In this document: in pieces, positions 16,155-24,112 of the stretch
Position numbering within the stretch: the stretch's first letter is position 1
Layout of the letters: each line of letters opens with the position of its first letter
Source of the DNA: Acidobacteriota bacterium
Lineage (GTDB): Bacteria; Acidobacteriota; Vicinamibacteria; Marinacidobacterales; Marinacidobacteraceae
Assembly: GCA_009840635.1 (NCBI GenBank)
Contig: VXNL01000051.1
Coordinates: forward strand, 1-57,332
Length of the DNA stretch: 57,332 nt
Direction: 5' to 3'
Translations under genes and position numbers: made by a program
Notes under the pieces: generated by a model
Databases searched by the model: none
Seen by the model: the letters and a program-made list of their open reading frames with translations, nothing else
Told to the model about the DNA's origin: nothing

Positions 16155-18157
16155 CAGACGGCCTCCAGGGCGGCCCCGCGTGGGGCCGTTTCCGCCCGCC
16201 GCACCGGCGACCGGTTCGGGAGCAGCGTGAGCACGGTGCCGAGGAACATGACGAACGCCCCGAGCCAGACCCAGCGGACCAGCGGGTTGCGGTAGACGTG
16301 GACGGTGGCCCGCCCGTCCTCGGTCACGCCCGAGAAGACGAGGTAGATGTCTTCCTGGAAGGTGGCGTGCCGCCGGACCTCGGAGGTCGCCTGGCCGGTG
16401 GCCTTGTCGAGCTGGCGCCGGGGCTGGAAGATGCCGACGGGCTCGTCGTTCTTCGAGAGCAGGACCTGCGCGCCGAGCCAGTCGTAGACCGGCGTCTCAC
16501 CGCTCGGGAGGTCCTGGAGGGTGACCTTCCAGGGTCCGATGGCGGTGCTCTCGCCGCGGTTCAGGTCGGCGATCACGTCCTTGTTGAAGGCGTTCCCGGC
16601 GAACCCGATGAAGAGCAGCACGATCCCGAAGTGGACGATGTAGCCGCCGTAGCGGCGGGTGTTCCGCTGCACGAGGTCCACGAGCGCCGTCCCGTAGCTC
16701 CCGCCCCGGTGGGCGCGGCGGGCGCGCACGCCCCGGTGGAACTCGGAGCCGATGGTCACCACCACGAAGGCGCTCATCGCGAAGCAGAGGATCGCGTAGG
16801 GGTGCCGCATCCCGAAGGCGACGAGGAGCACGCCGGCGGCGAGCCCGGAGAGCAGCGGGACCGTGAAGTTGCGCTTCAGGCTGTCGACCGACGAGCGCCG
16901 CCAGGCGAGGAGCGGCCCCACCCCGGTCATCAGCAGGAGCGCGAGTCCCAGCGGGACGTTCACCCGGTTGAAGAAGGGCGCCCCCACGCTGATCTGCTCG
17001 CCCTGCACCGCTTCGGAGAGAACCGGGAAGAGCGTTCCCCAGAGCACCGCGAAACACGCGGCGAGCAGCAGCAGGTTGTTGAAGAGGAAGCCCGACTCGC
17101 GCGAGACGACCGCTTCCAGTTCGTTCTCGGTGCGGAGGTCCTTGATCCGGGTGATCAGGAGCGCCGCCGAGAGGATGGCGGCAAAGATGATGAACACCAG
17201 GAAGCGCCAGGCGAACTCGGAGGACGCGAAGGCGTGCACCGAGGAGACGATCCCGCTCCGGGTCAGGAAGGTGCCGAAGACGCAGAGCAGGTAGGTCACG
17301 ATCACCAGACCCGCGTTCCAGATCTTCAGCATCCCCTTCCGTTCCTGGATCATCACCGAGTGCAGGAAGGCGGTGCCGGTGAGCCAGGGCATGAGCGCGG
17401 CGTTCTCGACCGGGTCCCAGCCCCAGTAGCCGCCCCAGCCGAGCTCGACGTAAGCCCAGCGGCCGCCGAGGAGGATGCCGCTGCCGAGGAAGAACCAGGC
17501 GATGAGCGTCCACCGGCGGGTGTTCTGGATCCAGGCGGCGTCGAGCCGCCGGGTCCACAGCGCCGCCACGCAGAACGCGAACGGGATCACGAACCCCACG
17601 TAGCCGGTGTAGAGGATCGGCGGGTGGATCGCCATGATCGGGTGCTGGAGCAGCGGGTTCAGCCCGTTCCCGTCGCGGGGAGTGAAGGGGATGGGCCCGG
17701 CGGCGGTGATCTCGGCGAGCTGCCCGAACGGGTTGCACACCCAATAGTTCATGTAGGCGAAGAACAGGATCACGCCGCCGAGGGTGGCGACCACGTGGGG
17801 CATGAGCTCGTCGCGCCGGCGGCTGATCGCGCAGGCCGCCGCGAAGACGAGCATCAGGAACGTCCAGAAGAGGAGCGATCCGTCGTTCCCGGCCCAGAGC
17901 GCCGAGACCTTGTAGTACCAGGGCAGGGCGGCCGCCGAGTAGCTCGCGACGTACTCGAAGCGGAAGTCGTCGGCGAGGAAGAGAGCGAGGAGCGCCGCCA
18001 CCGAGAGCGCCGAGAAGCCCGCCGCGGCGATCAGGGCCCGGCGGGCGCTGTTGACCAGTTGCGAGGACTGTTTATTGACCCCGAGGAGCGAGGCGGCAAC
18101 GGCGTAGGCGCACAGGACCACCACGGCCATCAGCGAGAAGTTGCCGAGGTGGTGCAC
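16154..18157 (-). CDS. ccmF: Cytochrome c heme lyase subunit CcmF
   Basis: The 667-aa polytopic protein carries the tryptophan-rich WWD signature (WGGYWGWDPVENAALMPW) preceded by HPPILYTGY and followed by FLTRSGIVSSVHAF, all diagnostic of CcmF. It has roughly fifteen hydrophobic segments and a late periplasmic domain (DLNRGESTAIGPWKVTLQ). CcmF accepts heme from CcmE and attaches it to apocytochrome together with CcmH and CcmI. GTG 18157 is the apparent start. It follows ccmE by 49 bp and runs into ccmH. Confidence 0.95.
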   Translation of the reverse strand: MHHLGNFSLMAVVVLCAYAVAASLLGVNKQSSQLVNSARRALIAAAGFSALSVAALLALFLADDFRFEYVASYSAAALPWYYKVSALWAGNDGSLLFWTFLMLVFAAACAISRRRDELMPHVVATLGGVILFFAYMNYWVCNPFGQLAEITAAGPIPFTPRDGNGLNPLLQHPIMAIHPPILYTGYVGFVIPFAFCVAALWTRRLDAAWIQNTRRWTLIAWFFLGSGILLGGRWAYVELGWGGYWGWDPVENAALMPWLTGTAFLHSVMIQERKGMLKIWNAGLVIVTYLLCVFGTFLTRSGIVSSVHAFASSEFAWRFLVFIIFAAILSAALLITRIKDLRTENELEAVVSRESGFLFNNLLLLAACFAVLWGTLFPVLSEAVQGEQISVGAPFFNRVNVPLGLALLLMTGVGPLLAWRRSSVDSLKRNFTVPLLSGLAAGVLLVAFGMRHPYAILCFAMSAFVVVTIGSEFHRGVRARRAHRGGSYGTALVDLVQRNTRRYGGYIVHFGIVLLFIGFAGNAFNKDVIADLNRGESTAIGPWKVTLQDLPSGETPVYDWLGAQVLLSKNDEPVGIFQPRRQLDKATGQATSEVRRHATFQEDIYLVFSGVTEDGRATVHVYRNPLVRWVWLGAFVMFLGTVLTLLPNRSPVRRAETAPRGAALEAV

Positions 18158-18206
18158 TGTCGGTCCTCGACTCCGGTTCCGCGGTCAGCGGCTCACCGGA
18201 CGGGCT

Positions 18207-18662
18207 CTAGTCGTCCGTTGCCTGCCGTCCCGCGGGTGTTTGCGCGGCGGGAGCGGTCTTTGTCTCTTCGTAGGCGGCGTCGTACTTGGAGGCGCACTTC
18301 GCCTGCACGTGGTTCGCTTCGAAGGAACCGTCCTGCAGGAGGTGTCCCTCGGCGACGGCCTGCGCCCGGTCCACGAGCGTGTCCGGAAGCGGCTCCCGGC
18401 CGGTGTAGAGCACCGCGAGGCGCGAACCCTCGTGCTCGATCTCGAACCGGACCTTGCCCTCGCCCTCGGAGGCGATCGTCCCGGGAACCACGTCCCCGGC
18501 GACCCGGACCCGCCGCCCCTCGGCGCGCGGCCCCATCGCCCGCAGTTCGCCGACCGTCTGGTAGTAGGCCTTGCCCTCCTCGACGCCGGTGATCAGGAGC
18601 GCGGTCAGCGCGGCCAGGAACAGCCCGCCACCCACGAAGAACTTGGCCTTGCGCACCGCCAT
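18207..18662 (-). CDS. ccmE: Heme chaperone CcmE, CX3Y variant
   Basis: The 151-aa protein has an N-terminal membrane anchor (FFVGGGLFLAALTALLITGV) and the CcmE OB-fold (VRVAGDVVPGTI, RFEIEHEGSRLAVLYTG). The heme-attachment motif HX3Y of most bacteria is replaced by Cys123-ASK-Tyr127 (AKCASKY). This C-type motif is known from Desulfovibrio and some archaea, where cysteine binds heme. It is the first gene of the minus-strand ccm operon and is divergent from the aminotransferase gene at 18820. Residues after 133 form a short polar tail. Confidence 0.92.
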   Translation of the reverse strand: MAVRKAKFFVGGGLFLAALTALLITGVEEGKAYYQTVGELRAMGPRAEGRRVRVAGDVVPGTIASEGEGKVRFEIEHEGSRLAVLYTGREPLPDTLVDRAQAVAEGHLLQDGSFEANHVQAKCASKYDAAYEETKTAPAAQTPAGRQATDD

Positions 18663-18720
18663 AACGGGGCAATCCTACCACCGGCAGGGGCAGCACCGCC
18701 GAGCGAGCCCGATCGCGGAA

Positions 18721-18750
18721 CGGCTTGGAACGCCGGCTTCAGCCGGCACC
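18721..18750 (-). repeat. Repeat-family hairpin, copy B
   Basis: On the minus strand the sequence reads the family core GCCGGCT, loop GA, AGCCGGC, with the tail GCGTTCCAAGCCG. A clear partner hairpin is not present. It lies between divergent ccmE and the aminotransferase gene. Confidence 0.65.
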
Positions 18751-18819
18751 GCGGGCCGCAGGCGGCTCAACGCCCCTCCCCTATGATCGCGGGCGCCCAC
18801 TCACCACCTGGAGGTCGTC

Positions 18820-20031
18820 ATGAAGGCCACCCGCCGCGAGTTCATCGGCAGCGTTTCCGCTGCCGCCGTCCTGACCCCGCCCCGACCGGCGAGCCCGGCC
18901 GCGACCGATGACGATCCGCTCGGCGTCCGCGGCGACTTCCCGGTGGTCGAGGAGGGCGTCTATCTGAACTGCGCCTACATCGCGCCGTCGCCGACCCCGG
19001 TGGTCGAAGCCGTCCGGGGCTTCCTCGACGCGAAGATCCGCAGTCCCCTGAGCCTGGGAGCGATGGTGGACGAGTCCCACGCCGCGAGGCGGAAGTTCGC
19101 CCGGCTCATCGGCGCCGGTGAGCACGAGGTCGCGTTGCTCTACTCCACGAGCGAGGGGGAGAACATCCTGGCCCGGTCGCTCGACCTCGGTCCCGGCGAC
19201 AACGTCGTGATCGACGATCTTCACTTCCAGACCACCTACGTCCTCTACCAGCACCTCGCCGAAACCAGCGGGATCGAGGTCCGCGTCGTGCCGTCGAGCG
19301 ACGGCGCCGCGCCGGTCGACGCGTTCGCCGAGTTCATCGACGATCGCACCCGGCTCGTGTCGGTCGCGTGGGTGTCCAACCAGAACGGCTACCAGCAGGA
19401 CCTCGCGGGCCTCGCCGAACTGGCTCACGACCGGGGCACTTACGTCTACGCCGACGCGGTCCAGGGGATCGGCATGCTCGACCTGGACGTGAAGGAGACC
19501 GGCATCGACTTTTTCACCACCGGGACCTACAAGTGGCTGCTGGCCGGACACGGCGTGGCCCCGTTCTATGTCCGGGAGGAACTCCTGGATCTGGTGGCGC
19601 CGGACCGCTACGGCCATCTCCATGTGGCCGAGGACCTCGGCGAGTACCAGTACCGGCTCTACGACGACGCGCGGAAGTACGAATACGCGACCCTGGCCTT
19701 CGAGGCGGTCTACATGTTGAGCGCGGCGCTCGACTACCTGCTCCGCATCGGCGTGAAGAACATCGAGCGGCATACGGTGGGACTGGCCCACCGCCTCCAC
19801 GAAGGGCTCACCGTCCAGGGGCAGGCGGTCCTGACCCCGCCCGGCAACCGCTCGTCCATCGTCGCGTTCGAGCATGGCCGGGACGCGGAGATGGTGCGGC
19901 GCGCCCTCGAGGCGGCGCGGATCAAGCTGAGCTTCCGGGTAGGCGATACGCAGCTCCGCGCGTCGCCGGCGCTCTTCAACAACGCCGCCGAGATCGACGC
20001 GCTCCTGGATGTGACGGGAGCCTGGGCGTAG
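18820..20031 (+). CDS. Tat-exported class V aminotransferase-like PLP enzyme
   Basis: The 403-aa protein starts with a twin-arginine signal (TRREFIGSVSAAAVLTPP), so export to the periplasm is likely. The body is a fold-type I PLP enzyme of the class V aminotransferase/cysteine desulfurase superfamily: STSEGENI (about 109-116), the cofactor aspartate in YADAVQGIG (about 210-218), and the Schiff-base lysine Lys238 in TTGTYKWLLAGHG. It has no SufS-type catalytic cysteine loop. Isopenicillin N epimerase-like proteins in this superfamily often carry such signals. The substrate is unknown. It is a single gene flanked by repeat elements. Confidence 0.85.
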   Translation: MKATRREFIGSVSAAAVLTPPRPASPAATDDDPLGVRGDFPVVEEGVYLNCAYIAPSPTPVVEAVRGFLDAKIRSPLSLGAMVDESHAARRKFARLIGAGEHEVALLYSTSEGENILARSLDLGPGDNVVIDDLHFQTTYVLYQHLAETSGIEVRVVPSSDGAAPVDAFAEFIDDRTRLVSVAWVSNQNGYQQDLAGLAELAHDRGTYVYADAVQGIGMLDLDVKETGIDFFTTGTYKWLLAGHGVAPFYVREELLDLVAPDRYGHLHVAEDLGEYQYRLYDDARKYEYATLAFEAVYMLSAALDYLLRIGVKNIERHTVGLAHRLHEGLTVQGQAVLTPPGNRSSIVAFEHGRDAEMVRRALEAARIKLSFRVGDTQLRASPALFNNAAEIDALLDVTGAWA

Positions 20032-20041
20032 CGCGGCGCGC

Positions 20042-20092
20042 CGGCTTGGAACGCCGGCTTCAGCCTGCACCGCGCTGGGCAGAGCCCAGCGC
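20042..20092 (-). repeat. Two-hairpin repeat, copy C
   Basis: Hairpin 2 region CGGCTTGGAACGCCGGCTTC then AGCCTGC has one mismatch. Hairpin 1 is GCGCTGGGC, loop AGA, GCCCAGCGC (20072-20092), a perfect 9-bp stem of different sequence from other copies. It lies just after the aminotransferase stop. Confidence 0.65.
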
Positions 20093-20133
20093 ACGTCGTA
20101 ACCCCGCTCCGCCTCGTCGCTCGGGCGCGCCTC

Positions 20134-20183
20134 GGAGCGCCGGCCTCCGGCCGGCATCGCCCGCGCAGCGGGCGAAACCGCGG
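20134..20183 (-). repeat. Two-hairpin repeat, copy D
   Basis: Hairpin 2 is GCCGGCC, loop TCC, GGCCGGC (20139-20155). Hairpin 1 is CGCCCGC, loop GCA, GCGGGCG (20158-20174), followed by the family flank AAACCGCG. Confidence 0.7.
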
Positions 20184-20210
20184 ATCCCCCCGTTCCCGTA
20201 TGGTGCCCCC

Positions 20211-20240
20211 GGCTCGGAACGCCGGCTTCAGCCGGCACGC
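20211..20240 (-). repeat. Repeat-family hairpin, copy E
   Basis: GCCGGCT (20221-20227), loop TC and AGCCGGC (20230-20236) form the core with a GGAAC flank. Positions 20032-20738 hold no gene: they contain copies C, D and E and the 32-bp tandem array. Confidence 0.6.
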
Positions 20241-20330
20241 GCGGCGCGCCCCACCGGGAGAACTGGCGCGCCGCGCACGTCGTGACGCCACCCAGCCTCG
20301 CGGCTCACGCCGCGTGGAACGCCGCTCACG

Positions 20331-20650
20331 GGCTCCGCGAATGCGGGGAGATTGGGCCCGCCGGTTCCCTGAATGCGGATAGCTGACGACTACCGGCCCC
20401 GCCAATGCGGATAGCTTGCCCCCGCCGGCTTCCTGAATGCGGGTAGCTGACGCCTCCCGACCCCGCCAATGCGGATAGTCTTGCCCGCGCCGACTCCCCG
20501 AACGCGGGTAGCTGACGTCCACCGGCTCCGCCAATGCGGATAGCTTGCCCGCCGGCTTCGCGATGGTGGGGAGTTCCCGTCCACCGGCTTCGCGAATGCG
20601 GGGAGTCGCCGCTCACCGGCTTCGCGAATGGGGGGAGCTTGCGCCCGCTG
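20331..20650. repeat. 32-bp tandem repeat array, ten units
   Basis: Ten contiguous degenerate units begin at about 20330, 20362, 20394, 20426, 20458, 20491, 20523, 20553, 20585 and 20617, giving spacings of 30-33 and mostly exactly 32. Each unit contains a core like AATGCGGATAGCT. In the middle of the array two types alternate: one with CTGAATGCGGGTAGCTGACG and one with GCCAATGCGGATAGCTTGCC, giving a 64-bp super-period. There are no unique spacers, so it is not CRISPR. No reading frame stays convincingly protein-like. Confidence 0.85.
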
Positions 20651-20738
20651 ATCTCGCGCTGATTCTGCACGTCGAAGCCCGCAACCTCATGAGGCGCCAC
20701 ATGGGTTCACCGGTCAAGAAAGGCGTGCTCGTGCGCCT

Positions 20739-21896
20739 CTAGATCACGTTGTGTTCGGAGGCTGGGGTGCCCCGGGCAAACCGCGCCAATGAATAGCCGC
20801 CGATGTCCAGCGTCCGGGACTCCCCATCCGCAATCACCTCCGAGATCGCCCGCCCGACCGCCGGGGCGTGCTGCATCCCGTGGCCCGAGAATCCGTTCGC
20901 CAGCACGAATCGCGGCAGGCCCGGCACGGGGCCCAAGATCGCGTTGTGGTCGGGGGAGACCTCATAGAGGCCGGCGTTCAGCGTCTTCATCACCGCGTTC
21001 TCGACACGTGGCAGCCGCCGGGTCGCGTCCTCCCACACTCCCGCGAGGTAGTCCAGATCCGGGGTCTGCGAGAACCCGGGCGGCTCGTCGGGGTCCGAGT
21101 TCCCGATCAGCATCCCGCCGCTGTGCAGGTGCATGTAGACGCCGGTCCCCCAGTCGATGGTCAGCGGCATCTTCTTCGGCACCCATGGCAGCGGCTCCGT
21201 CGTGAAGAACTGACGCCGCACAGGCGACACGGGCACGTCCACCCCCAGCAACGCGCCCACCTGACCGGCCCACGGGCCTGCGGCGTTCACGAGCCAGTCG
21301 CACTCCCACCGCTCCCCGCTGGCCACGAACGAAAAGCCGCCGCCGTCAGCAACTGCCGCCGCCGTCACCTCGCAGCCCCGCCGCAACTCCACGCCCTCCC
21401 GGCGCGCCAGAGCCGCGTACCCCGCCACCAAGGCAGCCGGGGTCGCAACCCCGTCCTCCGCACAGAACGTCGCCCCCATCAGATCGCCGATCTCGATCCC
21501 TGGCAGGATCCGCCGCGCCTCTTCCGGGGTGATCACCTCCACCGGCGCGCCCAATTCCCGCTGCACGACCGCCGTCTCCGAGAAGCGCGCCAGATCCTCC
21601 TCCGAATCCAACAGGAACAGGTACCCGTCCTGGACGAAGTCCGCGTCCACCCCCGTCCGCTCCTTGAAGTTCCGGATCTCCTCCATCGAATACCGGGAGA
21701 GCGCCACGTTCGCGGCCGTGGTGAACTGCAGACGCACCCCACCGGCGGCCTTCGCGGTGGACCCGGTCCCCAGCGCATCCTCCCGCTCGAAGACCACCAC
21801 CCGGCCGACCTTCCGCTCCGCGAGGTGCGCCGCGATCGACGCGCCGATCACCCCGCCGCCGACGATCGCGACCTCGGTGAACCGCTCCTTCCCCAT
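20739..21896 (-). CDS. FAD-dependent oxidoreductase (DAO family)
   Basis: The 385-aa protein has the FAD-binding dinucleotide motif VAIVGGGVIGASIAAHLAE at the N terminus and a DAO-type body (GTGSTAKAAGGVRLQF, then LVNAAGPWAGQVGALLGVDVPV and a C-terminal VLANGFSGHGMQHAPAVGRA). This resembles sarcosine oxidase beta, glycine oxidase and DadA-like enzymes that oxidise secondary or primary amines. ATG 21896 is preferred over the longer frame because it places the Rossmann motif at residue 9. It is divergent from citrate synthase with 83 bp between starts. The substrate cannot be read from sequence. Confidence 0.85.
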   Translation of the reverse strand: MGKERFTEVAIVGGGVIGASIAAHLAERKVGRVVVFEREDALGTGSTAKAAGGVRLQFTTAANVALSRYSMEEIRNFKERTGVDADFVQDGYLFLLDSEEDLARFSETAVVQRELGAPVEVITPEEARRILPGIEIGDLMGATFCAEDGVATPAALVAGYAALARREGVELRRGCEVTAAAVADGGGFSFVASGERWECDWLVNAAGPWAGQVGALLGVDVPVSPVRRQFFTTEPLPWVPKKMPLTIDWGTGVYMHLHSGGMLIGNSDPDEPPGFSQTPDLDYLAGVWEDATRRLPRVENAVMKTLNAGLYEVSPDHNAILGPVPGLPRFVLANGFSGHGMQHAPAVGRAISEVIADGESRTLDIGGYSLARFARGTPASEHNVI

Positions 21897-21979
21897 CACG
21901 TTCCCCTCATCGGAATCCCGCTCGGGGCCGGTTTTCTGGCATCGGTTTCGGCGCGTCCTCCGCATAAAATTACGCCCCC

Positions 21980-23284
21980 TTGATCGAGAACAACGGATCG
22001 GACGCCGACGGCCCTCTTGAGGAGGGGGCGCTGACCCTCACCGACAGCCGCACTGGGGCCGACTACCGCCTCGACATCGAACACGGCGCCGTCCGGGCCG
22101 CCGGGCTCGGCCAGGTCCGCGCGAACTCCGAGGACCCGGGCCTCGCCGCCTACGATCCGGCGTTCAAGAACACCGCCGCCTGCATCAGCCGGATCACCTA
22201 CATCGACGGCGACAAGGGCATCCTGCGCTACCGCGGCTACCCCATCGAGCAGCTCGCTGAGGGCGCGAGCTACCTCGACATCGCCTGGCTGATCCTGAAC
22301 GGCGAACTGCCGACGCCCGCCGAGAGCGCGAGCTGGCGGGCCGAGATCACCGGCCTCCAGGCCGTCCCCGACCCGCTGCCCCGGATGCTCGACGGGTTCA
22401 ACGAGGACGGCCACCCGATGGCGATGTTCATCGCGCTGCTGTCCGGGCTCGGCGCCCAGCACCCCGACTCGAAGAACGTGACCGACGCTGGGTGCCGGGC
22501 GTTCCACATCAAGCGGCTCATCGGCGCCGCGCCCACCCTCGCCGCGATGACCTACCGGCGCGGGAAGGGCCTCGCCCCCGTCGCGCCGGACGAGGACCTG
22601 AGCTTCCCCGCGAACTTCCTGCGGATGGTGTTCGGGGAGGACGCTCACATCGACCCGACGCTCGAGCGGGCGATGGACGTGCTCTTCATCCTGCACGCCG
22701 ACCATGAGCAGAACTGCTCCACCTCAGCGATGCGCGGGGTGGGTAGTTCCCACGCCGACCCCTACTCCTCGGCCGCTGCCGCCTCCGCGGCGCTCTACGG
22801 CCCGCTCCACGGCGGCGCCAACGAGGCCGTGCTGAAGATGCTCACCGAGATCGGGAGCAAGGACCGCGTGAACGACTTCCTGAAGGAGGTCAAGAGCGGG
22901 TCCCGCCGGCTCATGGGCTTCGGCCACCGCGTCTACAAGAGCTACGACCCGCGCGCCAAGATCATCAAGCGGACCGCCTACGAGGTCTTCGAGGTCACCG
23001 GGCGGAACCCCAAGATCGACATCGCGCTCGAACTGGAGCGGATCGCGCTGCAGGAGGACTACTTCATCCGGCGGCGGCTCTACCCGAACGTGGACTTCTA
23101 CTCGGGGATCATCTATGAGGCGCTGGGCTTCCCGGTCGGCCTCTTCCCGGTGCTCTTCGCGGTGCCGCGGATGTCCGGCTGGCTCGCCCAGTGGCAGGAG
23201 ATGCTAGAGGATCCGGAGCAGAAGATCGCACGGCCGAAGCAGTTGTATCTGGGTTACGACGAGCGGCCGGTCCCGGCTGGCTAG
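21980..23284 (+). CDS. gltA: Citrate synthase
   Basis: The 434-aa protein is a hexameric-type citrate synthase. It has the N-terminal domain DYRLDIEHGAVRAAGL, the active-site histidine His277 in GPLHGGANE, His316 in GFGHRVYK and Asp372 in PNVDFYSG, plus the substrate loop LHADHEQNCSTSA. It condenses oxaloacetate and acetyl-CoA at the entry of the TCA cycle in the cytoplasm. The start is TTG 21980, since no ATG precedes the conserved N-terminal domain; it is divergent from the oxidoreductase gene. Confidence 0.97.
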   Translation: MIENNGSDADGPLEEGALTLTDSRTGADYRLDIEHGAVRAAGLGQVRANSEDPGLAAYDPAFKNTAACISRITYIDGDKGILRYRGYPIEQLAEGASYLDIAWLILNGELPTPAESASWRAEITGLQAVPDPLPRMLDGFNEDGHPMAMFIALLSGLGAQHPDSKNVTDAGCRAFHIKRLIGAAPTLAAMTYRRGKGLAPVAPDEDLSFPANFLRMVFGEDAHIDPTLERAMDVLFILHADHEQNCSTSAMRGVGSSHADPYSSAAAASAALYGPLHGGANEAVLKMLTEIGSKDRVNDFLKEVKSGSRRLMGFGHRVYKSYDPRAKIIKRTAYEVFEVTGRNPKIDIALELERIALQEDYFIRRRLYPNVDFYSGIIYEALGFPVGLFPVLFAVPRMSGWLAQWQEMLEDPEQKIARPKQLYLGYDERPVPAG

Positions 23285-23362
23285 GGGAGTTCCGGTCCGG
23301 TGTTGCAGCCCTGACTGGTACCCCGGTGAGGCTAGAATCCAGAGACCAACCGTCTGGATGAA

Positions 23363-23563
23363 ATGAAAGAAAAGCTAGCGGTCATTCTCAGTGGAATGTC
23401 CCGGATACACCTGTGTCCAACGATCTTTGCGGATGAGATCAGGAGATCCGATCGAGACGCCTTCCGAAAGGACCTGGAGAGGCTCGGTCGCGATTTTTGG
23501 GTAGTGCTGGGGCATGAAGAGAGCAGGCAGGCCAAGGGGCGCGTCGTCCGGAACCCCCAATAG
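23363..23563 (+). CDS. Small hypothetical protein, 66 aa
   Basis: This 66-aa reading frame has ATG 23363, basic and acidic helices (FADEIRRSDRDAFRKDLERLGRDFW) and no membrane segment. It overlaps the next gene by 50 bp in another frame, which would allow translational coupling. The local base composition is less GC-rich than in neighbours. I do not recognise the family. It may be a partner of the DUF2335 protein, or simply chance coding. Confidence 0.45.
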   Translation: MKEKLAVILSGMSRIHLCPTIFADEIRRSDRDAFRKDLERLGRDFWVVLGHEESRQAKGRVVRNPQ

Positions 23564-23870
23564 GCCACAGAACCGGACGACAGTCGTCGCCCGGTACGAA
23601 GGACCGTTGCCCACCGCCGGGCAACTGGAAAAATACGAAACGGTCCTACCGGGCGCGGCCGAGAGAATCGTCTCGATGGCCGAAGCCGAGCATCAGAACC
23701 GTCATTTTCTGGAGAAAGTCGGGCTCATCGGCGGCTTGCTGGTTTGGTTCGCCCTGCTCGTGGCGGCGGTTCTGTTGGCCCACTACGGGGCCCGTACTGC
23801 GGCGGCCGTCGTCGGTAGCGGGGTTGGATTGATGATGCTGGATCGGTTCATCAAGAGGAGGGTCAAGTGA
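23514..23870 (+). CDS. DUF2335 small membrane protein
   Basis: The 118-aa protein has a basic N-terminal tail, then the DUF2335 motif YEGPLPTAGQLEKYETVLPGAAERIVSMAE, split here as YEGPLPTAGQLEKYE and VLPGAAERIVSMAEAE (residues about 28-58). A HR...L linker follows, then two adjacent membrane helices (GLIGGLLVWFALLVAAVLLA and AAAVVGSGVGLMMLDRF). The family is of unknown function and frequent in accessory DNA. The true start could also be the internal GTG/ATG close to the domain. It follows a 66-aa overlapping frame. Confidence 0.8.
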   Translation: MKRAGRPRGASSGTPNRPQNRTTVVARYEGPLPTAGQLEKYETVLPGAAERIVSMAEAEHQNRHFLEKVGLIGGLLVWFALLVAAVLLAHYGARTAAAVVGSGVGLMMLDRFIKRRVK

Positions 23871-23900
23871 CCGCCGTGGCTCAATCGAGTTGCGCGCTCC

Positions 23901-23950
23901 GCCCGCCTGCGGCGGGCTGTGCCGGTCTGGAGACCGGCGTTCCAAGCCGT
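23901..23950 (+). repeat. Two-hairpin repeat, copy F
   Basis: Hairpin 1 is GCCCGCC, loop TGC, GGCGGGC (23901-23917). Hairpin 2 is GCCGGTCT, loop GG, AGACCGGC (23921-23938). The tail GTTCCAAGCCGT follows. The stem sequences differ from copy A but remain fully paired. Confidence 0.75.
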
Positions 23951-23984
23951 CTCCGTGGTCTGGCTGGGTGGAGGGGGCGTGGCT

Positions 23985-24030
23985 GCGGCCCTACGGGCCG
24001 CGTTCCGGCTGAAGCCGGCGTTCCAAGCCG
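23985..24030 (+). repeat. Two-hairpin repeat, copy G
   Basis: Hairpin 1 is GCGGCCC, loop TAC, GGGCCGC (23985-24001). Hairpin 2 is CCGGCT, loop GA, AGCCGG, followed by CGTTCCAAGCCG. Confidence 0.75.
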
Positions 24031-24060
24031 TTCCGTAGTCCGGCTGGGTAGAGGGTTCGC

Positions 24061-24110
24061 GGTTTCGCTGCGCTCTCGCGCAGCGATGCCGGCCGGAGGC
24101 CGGCGCTCCG
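24061..24110 (+). repeat. Two-hairpin repeat, copy H
   Basis: Leader GGTTTC, hairpin 1 GCTGCGC, loop TCTC, GCGCAGC (24067-24084), hairpin 2 GCCGGCC, loop GGA, GGCCGGC (24088-24104), then CGCTCCGAGC. Copies F, G and H form a cluster filling the space between the DUF2335 gene and the aminotransferase 3' end. Confidence 0.75.
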
Positions 24111-24112
24111 AG

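Noticed and set aside
18820..20031. Second SufS cysteine desulfurase
   Set aside because: It has a Tat signal and lacks the catalytic cysteine loop seen in the real SufS at 52520.
20331..20650. CRISPR array
   Set aside because: Units are contiguous at 32 bp with no unique spacers, and no cas gene is nearby.
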